Source: Acholeplasmataceae bacterium
GTDB lineage: Bacteria > Bacillota_I > Bacilli_A > Izemoplasmatales > Hujiaoplasmataceae
NCBI GenBank assembly: GCA_012515085.1
Contig: JAAYZB010000029.1
Coordinates: 1-5,950 of the forward strand
DNA length: 5,950 nt
Direction: 5' to 3'
Position 1 is the first letter of the stretch; each line of letters starts with the position of its first letter. The position numbers and the translations under genes were made by a program. Below the pieces are notes generated by a model. That model saw only the letters and a list, made by a program, of their open reading frames with translations, was not told where the DNA came from and searched no databases. Shown in pieces: positions 1 to 5,019 of this stretch.

Positions 1-909
1 CGCGGAAAAGATAAGTTTATTGTTAACCGGAAGCAACTGCAATATGAAGAGTTAAAGCAACAAGAAAAAACGGAAATCCAAGCGTTTGCTGTGGGCGATA
101 TCGTCAATGGAATCGTCTCAAGAATTATGGATTTTGGAGCTTTTATAAAAATATCAGATCATGTCGAAGGTCTCGTCCATATCAGCGAACTCTCCCAATA
201 TCACACAAAAAAAGTCGAAAATGTCATCAAAGCCGGTGATCTTGTTCAAGCGAAAATCATCAAAATTTCCGGCAAGCGAGTCAGTTTGTCTTTGAAGGCC
301 CTTCAAGAGACACCTTGGGATTTGTTCATGAAAAATCACAATGTCGGCGATAAAGTGATGGGAACAGTTGTCAAAAAGATGCAATTCGGCATGCTGCTCG
401 AAGTTGAAAGAGAAATCAGCGGTCTTTTGAACCGAAACGACTACTCGTGGGATCCGCATGATAATCTGGCCGGACGAGTACAAGTGGGCGATCAGATTGA
501 GGTTGAAATCACCAGCATCAATCCCGATAAAAAGCAATTCACATTATCCAAAAAACATCTGGATTACAATCCTTGGGCAGATCTGAAACTGCGTGTTGGC
601 GAACACGTATCCGCTACCGTGAAAACGATTATGGAAAAAGGAGCCCTTCTTGAAATCTCCGGAGTAGAAGCGTTTCTCCCCATTCATGAGATATCATCCG
701 AACGGATCAATCGAGTCGAAGACGCTTTAAAAGTCGGTGATATTCTCACGGTTGAGGTCTTGACCTTTTTCCCGAAAGAATGGCGGATGAGCGTATCATT
801 AAAACGCATTCAAGAAAAATCACAACGAAAAGAATATGAGTCTCATCTGAAAGACAACGTCTCTGCCAATCAATCCTTAGCAGATTTATTTGAAAAATTT
901 AAGAAATAA
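1..909 (+). CDS. rpsA: S1-type RNA-binding protein (ribosomal protein S1 homologue), 5' end missing
   Basis: The reading frame is open from base 1 to the TAA at 907-909, giving 302 visible residues; the true start lies upstream. The GTG at 91 falls inside a continuous S1 domain (VGDIVNG), so it is a codon and not the start. The fragment shows the tail of one S1 domain (about residues 1-25, ending in an NRKQL-type strand), then three complete S1 OB-fold domains at about 31-101, 115-185 and 198-270. These carry the family signatures VxGIVxxxxDFGAFI, GLVHISELS, VGDxIxVEI and LSxK. TPWD and NPWA linkers separate the domains, as in S1. A lysine-rich tail ends in DLFEKFKK. S1 binds mRNA at the 30S subunit; the shorter Gram-positive homologues (YpfD type, about four S1 domains) have a less certain role. 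Total length is probably near 390-400 residues, though a fusion at the unseen N-terminus is possible. der follows after 28 bases, suggesting co-transcription. The family is certain; the exact name is slightly less so. Confidence 0.93.
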   Translation, partial: RGKDKFIVNRKQLQYEELKQQEKTEIQAFAVGDIVNGIVSRIMDFGAFIKISDHVEGLVHISELSQYHTKKVENVIKAGDLVQAKIIKISGKRVSLSLKALQETPWDLFMKNHNVGDKVMGTVVKKMQFGMLLEVEREISGLLNRNDYSWDPHDNLAGRVQVGDQIEVEITSINPDKKQFTLSKKHLDYNPWADLKLRVGEHVSATVKTIMEKGALLEISGVEAFLPIHEISSERINRVEDALKVGDILTVEVLTFFPKEWRMSVSLKRIQEKSQRKEYESHLKDNVSANQSLADLFEKFKK

Positions 910-937
910 CGTTCCATACAAAAAAGGATGATCGTTC

Positions 938-2245
938 ATGATTCCAACAGTGGCAATCGTTGGGCGGCCAAATGTAGGCAAATCAACGATTTTCAACCGA
1001 ATCGTCGGTGAAAGAATCGCGATCACCGACGCAAAACCGGGAGCAACACGGGATCGCATCTATGGTAAAGCTGTGTGGCTTAACCGCGTTTTCTCGGTCA
1101 TTGACACCGGGGGCATCGAAATCAGCGATGCACCTTTTTTGTCACAAATCCGAGCCCAGGCAGAAATCGCCATCGAAGAAAGCGAAGTCATTTGCTTTGT
1201 CACTGATGGGCAATCCGGGTTGATGCCCGATGACAGAGAAGTTATGAATTTGCTTTTTCAAGCAAAAAAACCCGTTGTCATTGCCGTCAACAAGGTTGAT
1301 AATTCATCTCTTCGCCAACAAGCTTATGAATTTTACGAAATCGGTGTGGAAGATGTCATCCCCGTCTCCGCTTCTCATGGTATCGGTATTGGTGATTTAC
1401 TGGATCGACTCGTCAATTATCTTCCAGATGACAAACCAGAGCCGTATTCCGATGACATTTTAAAGCTTTGTGTGATTGGACGTCCCAATGTCGGGAAATC
1501 TTCACTTGTCAATGCCATTTTGGGCCAAGAACGATTGATTGTCTCTGAAATCCATGGAACAACGACGGATTCGATTGATACGCTATTTACCTTCAACGAT
1601 CAGGAAGCCGTCATTATTGACACTGCAGGCTTACGAAAACGGGGGAAAATCTTTGAATCGGTCGAAAAGTACAGTGCGCTCAGAGCGATGCATGCCATTG
1701 AACGAAGTGATGTCTGCCTCTTGGTTTTGGACGCATTTGCTGGGATTCAAGAACAAGACAAACACATCGCCGGTTATGCCCTCGAGAGTGGTAAAGCCAT
1801 GGTGATCGTCTTAAATAAATATGATACCATCGAAAAAACCGAAAATACCATGTCGGAATGGACTAAAAAAATCCGCCGAGAATTTCAATTTCTACCCTAC
1901 ATCCCAATCGCTTATGTTTCCGCGAAAACAAAAGCGAGAATAGGGTCGCTCTTTCCATTGATCCAGAAAGCTTTTGAAAACTACCAAAAACGGGTCTCGA
2001 CCTCGGCCTTGAACGAGGTTATCACCGAAGCGATGCTCCTGAATCCACCCAAAGAACACAACGGTGTTCTCCTTCGTGTTTATTACGCCACTCAGGTAAA
2101 AAGCAAGTGCCCAACGTTTGTATTATTCGTCAATAATACCCAGGCAATCCATTTCAGTTATTATCGATATTTGGAAAATCAAATCCGGTCTCGATTTGAT
2201 TTTGAAGGAACCCCCTTGAAAATAAGCTTGAGAAATCGCGAATAA
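938..2245 (+). CDS. der: Ribosome biogenesis GTPase Der (EngA)
   Basis: Der is an essential GTPase acting in 50S subunit maturation. At 435 residues it has the usual length. Two GTPase domains sit in tandem. The first has G1 GRPNVGKST (9-17), G2 PGATRD (34-39), G3 DTGG (56-59), G4 NKVD (118-121) and G5 SAS (144-146). The second has G1 GRPNVGKSS (181-189), G3 DTAG (228-231) followed by LRKRGK, G4 NKYD (293-296, where NKWD is usual) and G5 SAK (328-330). The C-terminal KH-like domain spans about 350-435 and includes YYATQ, FVLFVNN, YRYLENQIR and FEGTP. In the second domain the usual TTRD of switch I reads TTTD (208-211), see findings. A Shine-Dalgarno AAAGGATG (923-930) lies 7 bases before the ATG. 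The 28-base gap after the S1 gene shows no terminator, so the two genes are probably one transcript. Identification is secure. Confidence 0.98.
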   Translation: MIPTVAIVGRPNVGKSTIFNRIVGERIAITDAKPGATRDRIYGKAVWLNRVFSVIDTGGIEISDAPFLSQIRAQAEIAIEESEVICFVTDGQSGLMPDDREVMNLLFQAKKPVVIAVNKVDNSSLRQQAYEFYEIGVEDVIPVSASHGIGIGDLLDRLVNYLPDDKPEPYSDDILKLCVIGRPNVGKSSLVNAILGQERLIVSEIHGTTTDSIDTLFTFNDQEAVIIDTAGLRKRGKIFESVEKYSALRAMHAIERSDVCLLVLDAFAGIQEQDKHIAGYALESGKAMVIVLNKYDTIEKTENTMSEWTKKIRREFQFLPYIPIAYVSAKTKARIGSLFPLIQKAFENYQKRVSTSALNEVITEAMLLNPPKEHNGVLLRVYYATQVKSKCPTFVLFVNNTQAIHFSYYRYLENQIRSRFDFEGTPLKISLRNRE

Positions 2246-2259
2246 TGGCTAAATTATCT

Positions 2260-2278
2260 AAAAAAACGGCTTTTTTTT
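2260..2278 (+). terminator. Possible weak terminator after der
   Basis: Fifteen bases after the der stop codon, seven A's (2260-2266), a CGGC loop (2267-2270) and eight T's (2271-2278) can fold into an all A:U stem ending in a U-run. The stem has no G:C pairs, so it would be a poor classical terminator; some read-through into the HU gene is likely. It sits just upstream of the HU promoter, which is where a terminator would be expected. Confidence 0.3.
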
Positions 2279-2289
2279 CGTAAAAACGC

Positions 2290-2318
2290 TTGCATTTTAT
2301 ATTTGTTGTTCTTATAAT
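2290..2318 (+). promoter_or_regulatory. Sigma-A type promoter of the HU gene
   Basis: A -35 box TTGCAT (2290-2295, four of six consensus bases) is followed after exactly 17 bases by a perfect -10 box TATAAT (2313-2318). Transcription would start near 2325, giving a leader of about 25 bases that holds the ribosome binding site. It suits the high expression usual for HU and means the gene need not depend on the upstream S1-der transcript. Confidence 0.82.
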
Positions 2319-2332
2319 TGAGTTATCAAAAT

Positions 2333-2341
2333 AAAGGAGGT
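2333..2341 (+). promoter_or_regulatory. Near-perfect Shine-Dalgarno of the HU gene
   Basis: AAAGGAGGT (2333-2341) is fully complementary to the 16S rRNA 3' end core and lies 8 bases before the ATG at 2350. It fixes the start and predicts strong translation. Confidence 0.9.
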
Positions 2342-2349
2342 ATCATTCG

Positions 2350-2622
2350 ATGAACAAATCCGAATTAGTCGCAAGAATTGCAGAATTATCTGATCTGACA
2401 AAAAAAGACGCTGAAGTCGCATTGAACTCCACAGTACTCGCAATTCAAGAAGCTTTGGTCAAAGGAGAAAAAGTGATTTTGACCGGCTTTGGAACATTCG
2501 AAGTCAAAGTCCGAAAATCTCGTTCTGGCCATGATCCCCGGACTGGCGAAACCATCGCCATCCCCGCTCTGAAAGCTCCTACATTCAAAGCAGGAAAAGT
2601 ATTAAAAGAAGCTGTTCGTTAA
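2350..2622 (+). CDS. hup: HU-family DNA-binding nucleoid protein
   Basis: HU is a small homodimeric protein that bends and compacts the chromosome. The product is 90 residues, the standard length, beginning MNKSELVARIAE as most HU proteins do. Helices span about 3-38, the conserved turn GFGTFEVKVR spans 46-55, the flexible DNA-binding beta-arm spans about 53-74, and the C-terminal helix region contains PTFKAGKVLKEAV. At the arm tip the usual GRNPxTGE reads GHDPRTGE (60-67). The intercalating proline P63 is kept, but the adjacent Arg-Asn pair is replaced by His-Asp, see findings. The arm keeps several basic residues (K53, R55, K56, R58, R64, K75). The gene stands alone, with its own promoter, a very strong ribosome binding site and a strong terminator. 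HU rather than IHF is favoured by the sequence start and by the low-GC Gram-positive context. Confidence 0.97.
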   Translation: MNKSELVARIAELSDLTKKDAEVALNSTVLAIQEALVKGEKVILTGFGTFEVKVRKSRSGHDPRTGETIAIPALKAPTFKAGKVLKEAVR

Positions 2623-2629
2623 AACAAAC

Positions 2630-2667
2630 AAAAAAATTACCGGCAAATGCAATTGCCGGTTTTTTTT
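2630..2667. terminator. Bidirectional intrinsic terminator between hup and the CPBP gene
   Basis: The arms CCGGCAA (2640-2646) and TTGCCGG (2653-2659) form a GC-rich 7-bp stem, extended to 8 bp by A2639:T2660, around a six-base loop. Eight T's follow on the plus strand (2660-2667). On the minus strand the stem is followed by TAA and seven T's (complement of 2630-2636), so it can also end the convergent CPBP transcript, whose stop codon is only 7 bases away. The plus-strand direction is the stronger call. Confidence 0.9.
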
Positions 2668-2673
2668 ATGAAT

Positions 2674-3768
2674 TCACTGCGATAGAACTGCGATAAAATA
2701 AATTAAGAAAGTGATAAGATTGTTTAGAAAGTGCATTCCGGTTGTGACCATAATGTTCTTCTTGGATCGATGATAGACCCAGCCGAAAACCATTCCCATC
2801 AACACATACGGGATTGCTTGAAGAAAGTCGCCATAATTGATCACGTGCATCAGTCCAAAAATCAGACCGCTGGAAATAATAGCGACTGTTGAACCAAATC
2901 GTCGATCCATAAAACGATAAATCACTTTGCGATAAACAAGCTCTTCCACTAAGGGTGTAAACACACAGAGTAGAAGAAACAGCATGAATAAGGCCAAGGG
3001 ATTGTTTGAAAACATCGAAGCGATAGCTTGCTCGTTTTCCGAGCCACTCTCAACTCCAAGGACATAAATCAAAAACGCTTGGGACAAAATCGATACCACA
3101 TAGAGGAGAATCAGACCTGTAAATATCTGACCAATGCCTGATTGCCATTTTTTACGAAAAAGATGCCAATCTCGTTTTAAACTCCATTGATCGATCAAGA
3201 GAAATAAAAGGGCGGTTATCGCCAATTGTGAAAAATATAGTATGACGTAATAAAAGGAACTTTCATCTAATCCATAACTGATTTTCCAATCGGGATAGTT
3301 GGTAGCGCTGAGTTCGATCTCTGAAAATGTGAATTCTGCCCCGGATTCGATTTGATCGCTATCAATCGTCACTGAATAAATCTTTTTCCCTTGTTCATCG
3401 ACAAAATCATATTCGACCCATATTTTTGGAAGAGCACGATCCCAAATGTTTTTAAAGCTGCCAGTAAATGTCATCTGATAGGGATAGTCCAAATCACCGG
3501 AAGCCGAAATCACCACCTCCGGTGACTCCACTACTTCAATTGCCTGATTGATTTCATCTGATTTTGGATATTGTGCTCGGAAATAGACAAATTGAAATAT
3601 CGAAGCAAGCAACATGATACCGATATATATCAGGACCAATCTCAGGTTGACTTTATACTCTCTTGTTAATTCATCGATCGATAGATCCGGTTCGGGTGGT
3701 AGAGACGAAGGCGTCGGTTTGGTTGAATTCGAAACATCAGACTTAAACAAATCATCATAGTCGCTCAT
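2674..3768 (-). CDS. CPBP-family intramembrane glutamic/metal-type protease with extracytoplasmic insert
   Basis: The 364-residue product carries the CPBP (CAAX protease and bacteriocin-processing, Abi) signature in its C-terminal half: motif 1 EELVYR (E275, E276, R280), motif 2 FGLMH (F304, H308) and motif 3 HFLNN (H346, N350), all in or next to hydrophobic helices. These are the catalytic residues of Rce1-like proteases. An acidic, proline-rich cytoplasmic tail (1-42) precedes TM1 (about 43-63). A polar, strand-rich segment (about 66-170) follows, predicted outside the membrane, then TM2 (about 172-193), a basic cytoplasmic loop (KRDWHLFRKKW), and further membrane helices at about 212-237, 258-275, 292-309, 317-333 and 344-362. 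The outer segment resembles an FxLYD-type beta domain, see findings. No signal peptide cleavage site is evident. A GAGGTGA ribosome binding site supports the start. The gene is monocistronic and converges on hup. Substrate is unknown; family members serve in peptide processing, immunity to self-made bacteriocins or membrane protein cleavage. Confidence 0.9.
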   Translation of the reverse strand: MSDYDDLFKSDVSNSTKPTPSSLPPEPDLSIDELTREYKVNLRLVLIYIGIMLLASIFQFVYFRAQYPKSDEINQAIEVVESPEVVISASGDLDYPYQMTFTGSFKNIWDRALPKIWVEYDFVDEQGKKIYSVTIDSDQIESGAEFTFSEIELSATNYPDWKISYGLDESSFYYVILYFSQLAITALLFLLIDQWSLKRDWHLFRKKWQSGIGQIFTGLILLYVVSILSQAFLIYVLGVESGSENEQAIASMFSNNPLALFMLFLLLCVFTPLVEELVYRKVIYRFMDRRFGSTVAIISSGLIFGLMHVINYGDFLQAIPYVLMGMVFGWVYHRSKKNIMVTTGMHFLNNLITFLIYFIAVLSQ

Positions 3769-3772
3769 TGGC

Positions 3773-3779
3773 TCACCTC
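3773..3779 (-). promoter_or_regulatory. Ribosome binding site of the CPBP gene
   Basis: Read on the minus strand, GAGGTGA lies 4 bases before the ATG (complement of 3766-3768). The match is to the 3' part of the anti-Shine-Dalgarno complement, so the effective spacing from GAGG is about 7 bases. It supports this start over internal ones. Confidence 0.75.
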
Positions 3780-3791
3780 ATCTTATCCTTC

Positions 3792-3819
3792 ATTATACTT
3801 GAAAATGATGATTATTCAA
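3792..3819 (-). promoter_or_regulatory. Promoter of the CPBP gene
   Basis: On the minus strand a perfect -10 box TATAAT (complement of 3792-3797) is preceded after 16 bases by TTGAAT (complement of 3814-3819), four of six consensus -35 bases. The predicted start near 3785 leaves a leader of about 17 bases containing the ribosome binding site. Confidence 0.65.
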
Positions 3820-3892
3820 TCTTTTTTGTTGCTGATTGATTCAAAGAACGCTCGTATTTTTTTCTTCAAATGGGAGATGAAGTGGGTTTTTA

Positions 3893-3901
3893 TGTTATAC
3901 T
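3893..3901 (+). promoter_or_regulatory. Extended -10 promoter of the rdgB operon
   Basis: TGTTATACT (3893-3901) fits an extended -10 element, TGn followed by TATACT (five of six consensus bases). No convincing -35 box lies 16-18 bases upstream, which extended -10 promoters can tolerate. The predicted start near 3908 is only about 9 bases before the rdgB ATG. The spacer 3769-3916 thus holds back-to-back promoters for the CPBP gene and this operon. Confidence 0.5.
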
Positions 3902-3916
3902 TAAGCCGGTGAGAAT

Positions 3917-4501
3917 ATGAAACAATTATTGATTGCTTCTAACAATTTCAATAAAATTCGGGAATTTAAAGAAATCCTTGCTAATAGTCCCTTTAAGCTT
4001 CTGACTTGTGCGGATTTAAATGCTCATCTCGATATTGAAGAAACTGGAATGACGTTTCGGGAAAATGCATTGATCAAAGCCAAAGCCTTTTATGATCGGT
4101 TTCGAATTCCAACAATCGCCGATGATTCGGGCCTCGAAGTCATCGCGTTGGGCAACCGACCCGGTGTTTTTTCGCAACGGTATTCTCCGTCGGGAACGGA
4201 TGAGGATAATTTAGCTTTGTTATTGAAAGAGATGCACGGAGTTGAAGATCGAAGAGCCCAGTATGTCTGTGAACTAGTGTATTACCAGTCTCCAGAAACC
4301 GTCGTCTTTTTCTCTGGAATTCTTAAAGGTCAGATTATGGACAAACCAATTTCTGGCAATGGTTTTGGTTATGATCCTGTCTTTTATATTCCCTCATTAA
4401 AAAAAAGACTATCTCAATGTCGCCCAGAAGAAAAGAATGCCATTAGTCACCGTGGGCAAGCAATACGGCAATTACTGGACCTGTTACGGTCGCATTCATG
4501 A
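3917..4501 (+). CDS. rdgB: RdgB/HAM1 family dITP/XTP pyrophosphatase
   Basis: This enzyme hydrolyses XTP, ITP and dITP to monophosphate and pyrophosphate, keeping deaminated purines out of DNA and RNA. The product has 194 residues, typical for the family. Visible motifs are the N-terminal SNNFNKIREFKEI (8-20) with substrate-binding N10 and K13, ETGMTFRENALIKA (42-55), the catalytic ADDSGLEV (68-75, D69 being the expected catalytic aspartate), GVFSQRYS (83-90), TDEDN (94-98), GFGYDPVF (149-156) and EEKNAISHRGQA (171-182). The segment before the last motif reads LSQC (165-168), where many homologues have an AEL or AQL type sequence, a mild departure. The ribosome binding site is a modest GGTGA (3908-3912) 4 bases before ATG. 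The gene is first in a three-gene run and overlaps the next by 4 bases. In Bacillus the same pair is ysnA-ysnB. Confidence 0.97.
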   Translation: MKQLLIASNNFNKIREFKEILANSPFKLLTCADLNAHLDIEETGMTFRENALIKAKAFYDRFRIPTIADDSGLEVIALGNRPGVFSQRYSPSGTDEDNLALLLKEMHGVEDRRAQYVCELVYYQSPETVVFFSGILKGQIMDKPISGNGFGYDPVFYIPSLKKRLSQCRPEEKNAISHRGQAIRQLLDLLRSHS

Positions 4502-5010
4502 AAATTCTGATTTTTAGCGATAATCATCGCAACCGCGATGTCATCCAACACATGCTTCAGCAGCAACTGCCGGTTGATCATATCTTTTCGCTTGGCGATT
4601 CAGAAATGTCCGAAACCGAATTATCCGCCCTAAATATTATCGGTGTCCGAGGAAATTATCCCTTCGAACCCAAGTTCCCCGATGAACTGGTCATGGATTT
4701 TTCTTCTGTTAAGATCTTATTTACCCACGGCCACACCTATCATGTAAAATCCGGTCGGCATCTTTTATATCAGGCGGCTTATTATCGACAGTGTCAGATT
4801 GCCTTCTATGGGCATACTCACGCATATCGAATCGATGAATTTCCCGAAGCAGTCTTGGTCAATCCGGGCTCACTGGCTTTTCCGCGAGTGGGGATGTGCC
4901 GATCTTATGCCCTTTTGACCATACGACCGACCGAATTCCAAATTGAACTCGTCAGCCTCGATACGGGCGAATGCCTGGAATCCATGACAAAACCGATCGA
5001 AAGGAGATAG
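4498..5010 (+). CDS. YfcE/YsnB-type metallophosphoesterase
   Basis: The 170-residue product is a complete small calcineurin-like phosphoesterase of the MJ0936/YfcE group. All expected metal ligands are visible: D8 and H10 (SDNH), D34 (LGDSE), N53 (VRGNY), H77 (THGH), H106 and H108 (YGHTH), plus NPGS (122-125). The usual GNCD after the second motif is GNYPFE here. Family members hydrolyse phosphodiesters such as bis-p-nitrophenyl phosphate in vitro with two divalent metal ions; the physiological substrate is unsettled. No signal peptide or membrane segment is seen, so it is cytoplasmic. Its ATG overlaps the rdgB stop (ATGA), with no Shine-Dalgarno upstream, so translation is probably coupled to rdgB. 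The conserved rdgB neighbourhood hints at nucleotide or RNA turnover, but this is inference. Confidence 0.93.
   Translation: MKILIFSDNHRNRDVIQHMLQQQLPVDHIFSLGDSEMSETELSALNIIGVRGNYPFEPKFPDELVMDFSSVKILFTHGHTYHVKSGRHLLYQAAYYRQCQIAFYGHTHAYRIDEFPEAVLVNPGSLAFPRVGMCRSYALLTIRPTEFQIELVSLDTGECLESMTKPIERR
5001..5008 (+). promoter_or_regulatory. Ribosome binding site of the TPR protein gene
   Basis: AAGGAGAT (5001-5008) runs into the stop codon of the phosphoesterase gene and lies 11 bases before the ATG at 5020, a slightly long spacing. A TAG is in frame at 5008-5010 and the codons between are TTT, CGA and CCC, so 5020 is the only sensible start. Confidence 0.7.
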
Positions 5011-5019
5011 TTTCGACCC

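Noticed and set aside
91..93. GTG at 91 as the start of the S1-type protein.
   Set aside because: The frame is open upstream to base 1 and encodes the end of a preceding S1 domain, and the GTG codon is the conserved Val of a VGD motif.
154..537. Minus-strand open frame of 127 codons opposite the S1 gene.
   Set aside because: It lies wholly against a well-supported S1 coding frame, has no ribosome binding site I can see and no recognisable domain; its composition is what a complement of the S1 frame gives.
1008..1805. Three short plus-strand open frames inside der (1008-1223, 1275-1463, 1539-1805).
   Set aside because: All are in another frame of der, whose own frame is conserved end to end; the translations show no family features.
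2246..2349. A riboswitch or autoregulatory leader before the HU gene.
   Set aside because: The promoter leaves only about 25 bases of leader, too short for a structured riboswitch, and no palindrome is seen near it.
2676..2695. Direct repeat ACTGCGATA twice, 11 bases apart, at the 3' end of the CPBP gene.
   Set aside because: Two copies only, inside coding sequence with no mobile-element context; likely chance or a small coding duplication.
2674..3768. The CPBP gene as part of a bacteriocin production or immunity cluster.
   Set aside because: No small precursor peptide, ABC transporter or modification enzyme is in the window; neighbours on both sides are housekeeping genes.
3814..3841. Imperfect inverted repeat ATTCAATC / GATTGATT overlapping the -35 box of the CPBP promoter, a possible operator.
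   Set aside because: Only six bases pair perfectly across an AT-rich 12-base gap, which is expected by chance; no regulator gene is next to it.
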